Shown piece by piece: positions 7,790 to 14,576 of a stretch of DNA of 14,654 bases. The first letter of the stretch is position 1. The number at the start of each line of letters is the position of its first letter. Made by a program: the position numbers and the translations under genes. The notes beneath the pieces are model-generated. The model was not told the DNA's origin. It was given only the letters and a program-made list of their open reading frames with translations, and did no database searches. The DNA is from an uncultured Opitutia bacterium (GTDB lineage Bacteria; Verrucomicrobiota; Verrucomicrobiia; Opitutales; UBA953). The DNA lies in the NCBI GenBank assembly GCA_903829855.1, contig CAIKRN010000070.1, forward strand, positions 1 through 14,654. The letters are read 5' to 3'.

Positions 7790-8761
7790 ATGGGATTCTT
7801 TGATCAACTATTTCGCAAGCGACGCGATGTCTACATCGGTAATGAGAACCGTGATTGGCGGACGCTCGTGCCGCAGGAAGTGAGTCGGGTGCCTGAAGGC
7901 AATATCGGGCGGAAGCGGGCCGTGCGCTCGCAGTTGCCCAAGGTGCTCGCCGTATTTTTCTTCGTCGGCGTCGCCGGGCTTTGCTGGTTGGCTGTTAGTA
8001 ATTCTGCCTCTACCACGCCCGCGAGCGGGGTACTTCGTCTGAAGACCGATGGTTTTCTCAGCCAAGGCTTTGTGCAGAAAGTTATCGCTAATGGCGCACT
8101 GGGCTTTGAGCGCGATGTTCGCCTAATCAAGAAGGATTTGGAAATGGATAACCAAGTGCTGGACGCCCAGGTGCGGCGACGGGGGGATCAGTCGCTCGAC
8201 ATTATCCTCCGTGAGCGGCTGGCGGTGGCTAAAATTGCGACAACGCCCGCCGCTGGTGTGACGATTGTCGTGCGCTTGGTCGCCTCGGACGGGCAGACCT
8301 TCGCAGGGACGGGTTATCCGGAGCAGGCGATCCGTAATTTGCCTGAAATTAAGGACTACAATTCTACTGGAACCGATGACCGGATGACGATTGAGGGGAT
8401 TGAAATCGCCGCCCCATTCTTGTCGACCGTGAGCACCAATTACCCGAATCTCTATAAGCAGTGGTCAGCGGTTTCTCTGCGCGATTGTTTCGGCGCCCAG
8501 GCCGATGCTCCCGGCTCGAATCTGCGCGTGTCGGTGCGGCAGGGCACGCAGCCGACGGATCGACCCGCTTTAGTTGAGATCGTGTTCTCCACCGCTAACT
8601 GGAAAAACGAACTCTCCCTGCTTTCCCGCATTAATGTGGAGGAGCTGCTGCGCCGTCCGGGTGCCACGGCCCCCGCCTATGTTCTCAAGCTTTCCATTCA
8701 GAACCGAACATCCTCTCTGCCCGTTCCCGAACCCCGCCTCGTTCCTGCCCCTTCCCGATGA
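7790..8761 (+). CDS. ftsQ: FtsQ-like divisome protein, divergent
   Basis: Probable bitopic inner-membrane protein that links cytoplasmic and periplasmic divisome parts (FtsB/FtsL partners in model bacteria). It has 323 residues: a basic cytoplasmic tail (1-49, rich in Arg/Lys), a single membrane helix at about 50-70 (KVLAVFFFVGVAGLCWLAV), then a periplasmic part. Residues about 80-150 resemble a POTRA-type FtsQ domain: the pattern of a helix RLIKKDLE, then LDAQVRRR, then SLDIILRERLAVAKI matches the end of POTRA and start of the beta-domain in FtsQ. The rest (150-300) could form the FtsQ beta-domain but has no clear motif. The tail is Pro-rich. The call leans on topology, the POTRA-like segment and its place between ddl and ftsA. 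Its stop overlaps ftsA by 4 bases. Confidence 0.8.
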   Translation: MGFFDQLFRKRRDVYIGNENRDWRTLVPQEVSRVPEGNIGRKRAVRSQLPKVLAVFFFVGVAGLCWLAVSNSASTTPASGVLRLKTDGFLSQGFVQKVIANGALGFERDVRLIKKDLEMDNQVLDAQVRRRGDQSLDIILRERLAVAKIATTPAAGVTIVVRLVASDGQTFAGTGYPEQAIRNLPEIKDYNSTGTDDRMTIEGIEIAAPFLSTVSTNYPNLYKQWSAVSLRDCFGAQADAPGSNLRVSVRQGTQPTDRPALVEIVFSTANWKNELSLLSRINVEELLRRPGATAPAYVLKLSIQNRTSSLPVPEPRLVPAPSR

Positions 8762-9993
8762 CCCCCAAGCCCCTTCCATCCCTCATTGCCGTCATCGATA
8801 TCGGCACCCATAAGACCGTCAGCCTCCTGGGCCAGATCATCGACGGCAAGGCCCGCATGCTCAGTTTCAGTGAGCGCCGCACGGATGGCGTGGTTAAAGG
8901 TACCGTGACTGATTTGGAGAAACTCACGCAGTGCGTGCACGAGGTGGTGAATGATATTGAGCGCAGTTCTACGCGGGCGGTGGAGCAAATCTACTTATCC
9001 CTTTCCGGTCCGGCCGCCGAAGGCGAACGGGTGAAGGGTTTTGTCGCGGTGCCCGCGCATGATGGCAAGGTCACCGCCAAGGATGTCGCTGATGCGATTT
9101 CTTCGGCCAAGCGTCTGGAGCCTCCGGCGGGTCGTTCCACGCTGCTTTACATGCGCCAACCGACGATGCTCGATGGCCGCGCAGTGAGTAATCCGGTCGG
9201 GATGGCTGGCAAGCGCCTAGAGGTAAATTTTTGGCGGGTGACAATGGAAGAAGGCAACATGCGTATGCGCGTCGGGATGGTGAACGGCATGAGTATCCGG
9301 GTCCGCGATTTCATCTTGGCCGCACACGCCGCCGCTTGTGCCACGGCGAGTGACGCCGATAAGCAAGGCGGGGTGCTGGTGATCGATATGGGTGCAGGGA
9401 CAACCGATTGGATTCTTTATTATAAGGAGCACATTCTCTGCGCGGGTTCGATTTCCGTCGGCGGCGAGCACATGACTAATGACCTTAGTGTCGCCCTGCG
9501 CATTAGTCGCGAGACGGCCGAGGACTTGAAGCAACGTTTTGGCTCCGCGGTGCACCGCGATAATGATGTTAACCAGATTATCTGGAAAGACGGCGATAAA
9601 GGCGTCGGGGATCAGCAGTTTAATCGCGGCACGATCACGAAAGTCATCTCCCTGCGCTACCAAGAGACGTTGGAGTTTGTCCGTAAGGATGTCCTCCGTC
9701 ACCTCGAACACATTTTCCCTGGCCATGCAGTCAAGTTGGACCAGCAGATGATTCCCTCGGGTGTCGTGCTCACGGGCGGATCGGCGAATCTCGCCGACGC
9801 CGCCGAAGCCGTGCAACTGGTGACTGGGCTGACCGCTCGCATTGGCATCCCGAATTTCGAGAACGATTCATTACGCAAACCAGAATATGCCGGGGTCGTC
9901 GGGCTGATGACTGCCGCCATCACGGATGCTCCCCCCGTCGTGCGTCGCCCGCGGGGCTTTATCGCGAACCTCAAGGACCTCTTCCGTTTCTAA
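8758..9993 (+). CDS. ftsA: Cell division protein FtsA (actin-like FtsZ membrane tether)
   Basis: Actin-fold ATP-binding protein that polymerises on the inner membrane and anchors FtsZ filaments. It has 411 residues, about the E. coli length. Phosphate-1 motif AVIDIGTHKT at 11-20; the SHS2/1C subdomain spans roughly 85-165, with VTAKDVADAI near 105-114; phosphate-2 motif VIDMGAGTTDW at 208-218; adenosine motif GVVLTGGSANL at 335-345. The protein ends in a Gly/Arg start and amphipathic helix (about 399-411, GFIANLKDLFRF), the expected C-terminal membrane-targeting sequence. The ATG at 8758 overlaps the ftsQ stop by 4 bases. ftsZ begins 1 base after its stop. An intact FtsA with membrane helix, next to an FtsZ with an intact C-terminal peptide, suggests the two still work as a pair. 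Confidence 0.96.
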   Translation: MTPKPLPSLIAVIDIGTHKTVSLLGQIIDGKARMLSFSERRTDGVVKGTVTDLEKLTQCVHEVVNDIERSSTRAVEQIYLSLSGPAAEGERVKGFVAVPAHDGKVTAKDVADAISSAKRLEPPAGRSTLLYMRQPTMLDGRAVSNPVGMAGKRLEVNFWRVTMEEGNMRMRVGMVNGMSIRVRDFILAAHAAACATASDADKQGGVLVIDMGAGTTDWILYYKEHILCAGSISVGGEHMTNDLSVALRISRETAEDLKQRFGSAVHRDNDVNQIIWKDGDKGVGDQQFNRGTITKVISLRYQETLEFVRKDVLRHLEHIFPGHAVKLDQQMIPSGVVLTGGSANLADAAEAVQLVTGLTARIGIPNFENDSLRKPEYAGVVGLMTAAITDAPPVVRRPRGFIANLKDLFRF

Positions 9994-9994
9994 G

Positions 9995-11125
9995 ATGAGT
10001 GCCGCCCCCTCCATTTTACTCGTAGGCCTCGGCGGGGCGGGATGCTCAATGGTCACGCGTCTCTCCGCTCAGCTCCCGCCTGAAATCGGCGTGGCGCTGC
10101 TGGATACGGATGCGCGATCATTACAGTCGGCGGCGACGGTGCAGATGGTGCAACTCGGGCGGGCACAGACACGGGGCATGGGAACGGGGGGCGAAGCTGC
10201 CCTCGGCTTGGCTTCGGCTGAATCGGAAGAGGCGCCTTTGCGCAGGCTCTTCACGGGTGTGCCCATCGTGGTCTTGGTCACGGGCCTAGGTGGCGGCACG
10301 GGCAGTGGCGCCGCGGCCGTCGTGGCCTCTTTAGCAGTGGACGCTGGTGCCACGGTGCTCGCTTTCGCGACGATGCCTTTCTCGCATGAGGGCGAACGGC
10401 GTATGCGCCAGGCAAATGATACGACGGTTTTACTCGGCCAGAAATGTCACGGCCTCGTGGTCGTTCATAACGACCTATTGCTTCAGCAGGTCGCTTCCGA
10501 TGCTCCGCTTTCCGAATCTTTTGCCGCCGCCGATGCGTGGGTGAGCGGTGCACTCCGGGGCATCGCCAGTGCCTTTGCACCCGGCGCACTCATCGCAGCC
10601 GACCCCGGCGCTTTGCGTTCGATTCTGGCCACGCCGGGTTCGCCGACCCTCTACGCCCATGGGGTGGGGCAGGGCGAGGGGGCCGCGATGAAGGCCGCAC
10701 GCGCGGCTTGCGATTGTCCGCTCGCCCATGGACCAGGGGCGGTCACCAAAGTCGCTTCGCTGTTTGTTTATGTCGCGGGCGGAACCGCGTTGACGTCGAC
10801 GGAAGCCTTCGAGGCGGTGGCAGCCGTGCGGACGCGATTCGGCGGCGAGACCTCCACGATTATTTGTGCCCGCATCGATGCATCGATGGGCGATCGCACC
10901 GAAGTTTCCGTGCTCGGAGCGTCGTTGCCCGCGCCCAAGGCCGCCCCGAAATCAAAGAAAGGCGACAAGGCGGTCGATCCTTCGCAGCCGGTCTTTGAGT
11001 TCGCTACAGAGGAATCCATGCGCCGAGGTCTTTTTGGCGGTACACCGATGACCTTCATCGACGGTCAGGATGTCGATGTCCCCGCCTATATCCGCAAGGC
11101 GGTGCGACTGCCCGCTACGCCCTGA
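9995..11125 (+). CDS. ftsZ: Divergent cell division protein FtsZ with degenerate T7 catalytic loop
   Basis: Tubulin-like GTPase expected to form the cytokinetic ring. It has 376 residues from the ATG one base after ftsA; longer in-frame starts lie inside ftsA. Seen: the T1-region glycine loop is altered (VGLGGAGCSMV for GVGGGGxNAV); the tubulin signature is intact as LGGGTGSGAA (98-107); GTP contacts look kept, with HEGERR (131-136), HND (158-160) and FAAADAW with Asp180. In the T7 loop, which completes the GTPase site of the neighbouring subunit, the usual NVDFADV reads AADPGAL at 201-207: Asp203 is retained, but the Asn and the second Asp (E. coli Asp212) become Ala201 and Ala206. A short Lys/Pro-rich linker (about 311-345) leads to DVPAYIRKAV at 361-370, matching the C-terminal FtsA-binding peptide. 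Identity as an FtsZ-family protein is firm; whether it hydrolyses GTP normally is doubtful. Confidence 0.92.
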   Translation: MSAAPSILLVGLGGAGCSMVTRLSAQLPPEIGVALLDTDARSLQSAATVQMVQLGRAQTRGMGTGGEAALGLASAESEEAPLRRLFTGVPIVVLVTGLGGGTGSGAAAVVASLAVDAGATVLAFATMPFSHEGERRMRQANDTTVLLGQKCHGLVVVHNDLLLQQVASDAPLSESFAAADAWVSGALRGIASAFAPGALIAADPGALRSILATPGSPTLYAHGVGQGEGAAMKAARAACDCPLAHGPGAVTKVASLFVYVAGGTALTSTEAFEAVAAVRTRFGGETSTIICARIDASMGDRTEVSVLGASLPAPKAAPKSKKGDKAVDPSQPVFEFATEESMRRGLFGGTPMTFIDGQDVDVPAYIRKAVRLPATP

Positions 11126-11173
11126 TTTCGCTTCCCGGTTGCGCCCCGGCGCCGTCCGACTACGTTCGGTTCC

Positions 11174-12394
11174 ATGCCCGTGTTTGACGTCCAAGCCCTT
11201 CGAAAGGACTTCCCGATTCTGGGACGTTCCGTCCGGGGTCGTCCGTTAGCTTATCTCGACAATGCGGCGACCTCGCAGAAGCCGCTGGCGGTGATCCGGG
11301 CGCTAGAGCGTTATTATTCCGAGCAAAATGCAAACGTCCACCGCGGTGTGCACTTGCTTAGCGAGGAGGCCACGACGGCCTACGAGGCCGCTCGTGCTTC
11401 GGTCGCCAAATTCCTCGGGCTCAAAGAGACGCGCGGCTGTGTGTTCGTGCGAGGTGCCACGGAAGGCATTAATCTCGTCGCGGAATGCTGGGGGCGCTCC
11501 AATTTAAAAGCGGGGGATGAGATTCTGCTCACGCACCTTGAGCACCATGCGAATATCGTGCCTTGGCAGGTAATCGCCGAGCGGACGGGTGCCAAGGTCA
11601 TCGTCGCACCCGTCACCCCACGCGGTGAAGTAGACCTCGTCGCTTTCAAAGGACTCCTATCCGCTCGCACCAGACTCGTCGCGTTCGCCCACGTCTCCAA
11701 TGCCCTCGGCACGGTTAATCCCGCCGTTGAGATGACGCGCCTCGCCAAGGCTGCGGGCGCCGTGGTGCTCATTGATGGTTGTCAGGCGGCCGCGCACTTC
11801 AAAGTCGACGTCCCGGCACTCGGTTGCGATTTCTACGCTTTCTCCGGTCACAAGACTTTCGGCCCAACGGGTATCGGTGTGCTCTGGGGTCGACCGGAAT
11901 TACTCGACGCGATGCCGCCGTATCAGTTCGGTGGCGATATGATCCGCAAGGTCGATTTTGCTGGCACCACTTTTCGCGAGGCCCCCGAACGTTTTGAAGC
12001 GGGCACGCCAGATATTTCTGGCGCCATCGCCCTCGGCGTCGGGCTGGAATACGTTATGCCTATCCAGGCCGTTGCGCATGCGCACGAGCAGACGCTGCTG
12101 GCGGCCGCGACCGAGCGACTCAAGGCCATCCAGGGATTGACCATCGTGGGTGAAGCGCCCGAGAAGGTCGCCGTAATCTCCTTCAATATCGAAGGTGGTC
12201 ACCCGCACGACATCGGTACGTTACTCGATGCGGATGGTATTGCCATCCGCACGGGACACCACTGCTGCATGCCCTTGATGAAGCATTACGGGCTCAGCGG
12301 CACTGCCCGTGCTTCGTTTGCCTTCTACAATACCCTCGAGGAGGTCGACCGCTTGGCCGTCTCGCTCGAGAGGGTGCGCAAGATGATGGCCTGA
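11174..12394 (+). CDS. sufS: Cysteine desulfurase SufS (class V aminotransferase fold)
   Basis: PLP enzyme that takes sulfur from L-cysteine, leaving alanine and an enzyme persulfide, for Fe-S cluster assembly. It has 406 residues, the E. coli SufS length. Motifs: LDNAATSQKP (28-37), NVHRGVH (54-60), HLEHHANIVPW (121-131), DGCQAAAH (201-208), the PLP-lysine segment SGHKTFGPTGIGVLWG with Lys227, and RTGHHCCMPLM with the persulfide Cys364. The RxGHHCxxPLM form places it in the SufS-type group II rather than IscS. A second Cys (365) directly follows the catalytic one. It begins 48 bases after ftsZ with no terminator or clear promoter seen between, so it may be read from the dcw operon; no sufBCD, sufE or sufU gene is present here. 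A strong terminator follows at 12415. Confidence 0.95.
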   Translation: MPVFDVQALRKDFPILGRSVRGRPLAYLDNAATSQKPLAVIRALERYYSEQNANVHRGVHLLSEEATTAYEAARASVAKFLGLKETRGCVFVRGATEGINLVAECWGRSNLKAGDEILLTHLEHHANIVPWQVIAERTGAKVIVAPVTPRGEVDLVAFKGLLSARTRLVAFAHVSNALGTVNPAVEMTRLAKAAGAVVLIDGCQAAAHFKVDVPALGCDFYAFSGHKTFGPTGIGVLWGRPELLDAMPPYQFGGDMIRKVDFAGTTFREAPERFEAGTPDISGAIALGVGLEYVMPIQAVAHAHEQTLLAAATERLKAIQGLTIVGEAPEKVAVISFNIEGGHPHDIGTLLDADGIAIRTGHHCCMPLMKHYGLSGTARASFAFYNTLEEVDRLAVSLERVRKMMA

Positions 12395-12414
12395 GGGCTG
12401 TCTTCTCCCCCAAG

Positions 12415-12442
12415 AAAAAGGCCCCGGGGTGGGGCCTTTTTT
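12415..12442. terminator. Bidirectional intrinsic terminator between sufS and the convergent gene
   Basis: An 11-base perfect inverted repeat, AAAAAGGCCCC (12415-12425) and GGGGCCTTTTT (12431-12441), flanks a 5-base loop. The stem is GC-rich with an A-run on one side and a T-run on the other, so it works on both strands. It lies 20 bases after the sufS stop and 15 bases after the stop of the minus-strand gene. Confidence 0.93.
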
Positions 12443-12457
12443 GAGTAACTTGCGGGC

Positions 12458-13120
12458 TTACTTCTTGCGTGGCTTCGCAGGGGCCGTGGCGCCAGCGGCG
12501 GCGCGGGCGGCCTTGACGGCTTCCGTACCTTCGTTGGGGTCTTCGTCTTCGTTCAGCTGATCAGCTTTCTTGATGGCGAGCAGGGCGGCTTCGACATTCT
12601 CGGTCACCTTGGCGCGGTTGTTGGACTTGAGGGCGACGATGGCATCCTGAACGAGTTGAATGGCGTTCTTCTCCTGCTTGATGATTTCCTCGTGATCTTC
12701 TTTCACCTTACGCGGGCGGGAGGAGGTGGGCTTGCGGGGACCAACGTTACCATGGGGGCCTTTGGGTTCCTTGGGCTCGCGCGGATGGATTTCCTGTTCT
12801 TCCATGTCCTCGGCGACGCTTAGGTCTTTGATGGCTTCGTTGAGGTCCTTGACGGTTGGGGCCGTTTCCGCGACTTCTAGTAGCTTGATGGCTTTGTCGA
12901 GCAGCGTGTCTTCTTCTTCGTCCCATTCATCGACGACGCCGTTGTCGCCACCAATTTTCGTCTGAGGCGTGGTGACCTTGACGCTGCTACCCAACAGATG
13001 GTCCGTAGGCGAGGTGGAGGTGGTTGACGTTGTGGTTGCCGAGGAGGCGGCGGAGGCGGCCACGGGGAGAGACAAGGCCAATAGGAAAACTGCCAGCATG
13101 GTGCGGGGAATTGGGGTCAT
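12458..13120 (-). CDS. Exported Lys/Glu/Ala-rich helical protein of unknown function
   Basis: I do not recognise a family. Taken from the ATG at 13120, the protein has 220 residues. Residues 1-24 look like a Sec signal peptide: MTPIPRT, a hydrophobic core AVFLLALSLPV, and an AASA cleavage site. Then come a Thr/Ser-rich stretch, an acidic segment (VDEWDEEEDTLLDKAI), a helical segment (AIKLLEVAETAPTVKDLNEAIKDL), a Pro/Lys/Arg-rich linker (about 113-142) and a second helical segment (AIQLVQDAIVALKSNNRAKVTENVEAALLAIKKADQL). The tail is Ala/Pro/Lys-rich. The two helical segments share an AIxLxxxA heptad-like look and could be diverged repeats or a hairpin. A GTG at 13144 gives eight more residues, but it lies inside the predicted promoter, so the ATG is preferred. 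Probably periplasmic; function unknown. Confidence 0.75.
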   Translation of the reverse strand: MTPIPRTMLAVFLLALSLPVAASAASSATTTSTTSTSPTDHLLGSSVKVTTPQTKIGGDNGVVDEWDEEEDTLLDKAIKLLEVAETAPTVKDLNEAIKDLSVAEDMEEQEIHPREPKEPKGPHGNVGPRKPTSSRPRKVKEDHEEIIKQEKNAIQLVQDAIVALKSNNRAKVTENVEAALLAIKKADQLNEDEDPNEGTEAVKAARAAAGATAPAKPRKK

Positions 13121-13126
13121 ATTAAA

Positions 13127-13155
13127 ATTATGCGACCAGCCCACCGCGCTGTCAA
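13127..13155 (-). promoter_or_regulatory. Near-consensus sigma-70-type promoter predicting a leaderless mRNA
   Basis: On the minus strand TTGACA (13155-13150) is followed by a spacer of exactly 17 bases and CATAAT (13132-13127), one mismatch from TATAAT. An A/T-rich run follows. The usual distance from the -10 box puts the start of transcription at or next to 13120, the A of the downstream gene's ATG, and no Shine-Dalgarno precedes that ATG. The promoter sits in the short gap after the DUF2851 gene, giving the exported-protein gene its own transcription. Confidence 0.75.
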
Positions 13156-13194
13156 CCGATGCGGGGAAGATTATGCTAAGGTGAATGGCCCAGT

Positions 13195-14334
13195 TTACGT
13201 CGGATTTCCCTCGGTGGGCGCCGCCTGGGTGCGGCGGATGACATCGAGAATACCCTGTACCTCCCAGTTTCGGGCGGTGCCTTGTAGGCCGAGGATATTG
13301 CGGGCTTCTTGGATATCCTCGGGGTGATTACCGGGCGGCCATTCGAGCCAGGCCCGATCGAGGGTGGCCTTCGTGTCTTGGAGCAAGGGGAGGAGTGCGT
13401 TGATGCAAAGAGTATCGGCGCGTCCGTCGGGTAGGATGCAGCAGAAAGTTTCGTCGATGAGGCGACGACGGCAGGAAGCTAGGGCATTGGCGGGTAAAGT
13501 CATGGCCCAGGTGCGCAGGTGCTGACGCCAGTCCGGCCGCCGCCGATTAAGCTCCATGTATTGAGCGAGTCGGCGGTAGGGATGCCCAGCGGGACGTAAT
13601 CCGCGCAGCCTCCAGCGCCCGCACTTTTCCATGTAAAGCGTATCGAGCCCGAGTACCAGCATCTGCTCCGGTGAATGGGTGCGGGCGAGTTCTGCCATCG
13701 GGGCGCGGTTGCCGCCGAGACCGAGCGATTCGACGAAGAGTTCATGACAGGCGTTGTCCCAGCCCACTTCGCGAACGCGGGTGCGGGCGTGTTTCGTCTT
13801 CGCGCGGAATCGCTCGAGGGCCCGGCGTTTGAGTCCGAGTGCCACATTGCTTTCGGCGGCGAGCACGCGCCGGGCGACTTCACCGGCTCGGCCGCGCAGT
13901 TCGAGCAGGGCGTCCTCTTCGGCGAGATCCTCTAGGTCGCGGGGCAGGTGTGGCAGTAGCACGATGGTTTCAGGTCGATGGCCGGAGGCGGTGGTGACGT
14001 CCTTGGTGCCGGGGAGTAGGACGGCGTGAAGGATGACGTTGGTGAAATTCGGATCACTTTCGTGGCCGTGTGCATGCCAGTCGGCACAACGTAGGTGAAT
14101 CTCGATGTCGCCGCGGACCCTCCGGCCATCGACCAGAATTTCCGCGCCGAGGAAGTCGGGCCCAGCTCCGCGATTCCAGTCACCTTGGTTGAGGATCTCA
14201 ATTTTTGCCCCTGAGGCGGCGGCCATCGGGCCGCGGACTTCGCCCGAAGCCCAGAGGCGTTGGATGGCGCGCTCGCCGATGGCGAAGGGGCCGTATGGAC
14301 CGTCGATTTCCTCGACGCGCTCGCTGGTGCTCAT
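13195..14334 (-). CDS. DUF2851 family protein
   Basis: Conserved protein of unknown function, 379 residues from the ATG at 14334. The diagnostic part is N-terminal: a GDWNRGAGPDFLGAEILVDG segment (about residues 50-69) and GDIEIHLRCADWHAHGHE, followed by DPNFTNVILHAVLL. This is the order and spacing I know from DUF2851 (GPDF, EIHxxxxDWxxHGH, D-x-x-x-x-NVILHVV). The Asp, His and Glu residues in these motifs could be catalytic or metal-binding, but that is inference. The C-terminal half is Arg/Leu-rich with RLAQYMELNRRRP and two Cys-containing stretches. The frame stays open upstream to 14472, but that extension runs into the tRNA-Ser gene and lacks family similarity, so 14334 is chosen. Start assignment is moderate; there is no good Shine-Dalgarno. 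Confidence 0.85.
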   Translation of the reverse strand: MSTSERVEEIDGPYGPFAIGERAIQRLWASGEVRGPMAAASGAKIEILNQGDWNRGAGPDFLGAEILVDGRRVRGDIEIHLRCADWHAHGHESDPNFTNVILHAVLLPGTKDVTTASGHRPETIVLLPHLPRDLEDLAEEDALLELRGRAGEVARRVLAAESNVALGLKRRALERFRAKTKHARTRVREVGWDNACHELFVESLGLGGNRAPMAELARTHSPEQMLVLGLDTLYMEKCGRWRLRGLRPAGHPYRRLAQYMELNRRRPDWRQHLRTWAMTLPANALASCRRRLIDETFCCILPDGRADTLCINALLPLLQDTKATLDRAWLEWPPGNHPEDIQEARNILGLQGTARNWEVQGILDVIRRTQAAPTEGNPT

Positions 14335-14444
14335 CGGGCAGGCATGAACATTTTCTCGGCCGATGGGAAAGCAGGAGAAAGCCCAAGGGTAAGACTCCGA
14401 AAGGGCTTGAGGGAAGACCCTAGGCTGATTTGACTCCTCTTTAC

Positions 14445-14532
14445 GGAGAGGTGGCAGAGTGGTCGATTGCACCTGACTTGAAATCAGGCGTACCGCAAGG
14501 TACCGGGGGTTCGAATCCCTTCCTCTCCGCCA
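14445..14532 (+). tRNA. tRNA-Ser (anticodon UGA)
   Basis: All arms can be folded by eye. The acceptor GGAGAGG pairs with CCTCTCC (14522-14528), then discriminator G and an encoded CCA. The anticodon stem CCTGA/TCAGG holds the loop CTTGAAA, so the anticodon is TGA, reading UCA and related Ser codons. The long variable arm typical of serine tRNAs forms a GTACC/GGTAC stem on a GCAA tetraloop. The T loop is TTCGAAT. The gene is on the plus strand, divergent from the DUF2851 gene. Confidence 0.97.
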
Positions 14533-14576
14533 ATTTAATTCCCGCCCAAAGACTTGCCTTTCCAGTTAAGTTAAGG

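Noticed and set aside
9217..9816. Long antisense open frame within ftsA (and similar frames opposite murD, ftsW and murC-murB)
   Set aside because: These are expected in GC-rich coding DNA; the plus-strand frames carry clear family motifs and the antisense products do not.
9926..9994. In-frame N-terminal extension of ftsZ inside ftsA
   Set aside because: It encodes a Ser/Arg-rich stretch unlike FtsZ; the ATG one base after the ftsA stop fits the cluster's packing.
10537..10998. Overlapping 153-residue plus-strand frame inside ftsZ
   Set aside because: It is Arg/Gly-rich with no recognisable motif and runs fully inside ftsZ, so it is a frame shadow.
11126..11173. Promoter or terminator between ftsZ and sufS
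   Set aside because: A CGGCGCCG palindrome is present, but there is no T-run and no credible -35/-10 pair.
13121..13144. GTG start giving eight more residues on the exported protein
   Set aside because: It falls within the predicted promoter, and the ATG at 13120 yields a cleaner signal peptide.
14335..14472. Longer DUF2851 protein starting at 14472
   Set aside because: The extension is read through the tRNA-Ser gene on the opposite strand and shows no family similarity.
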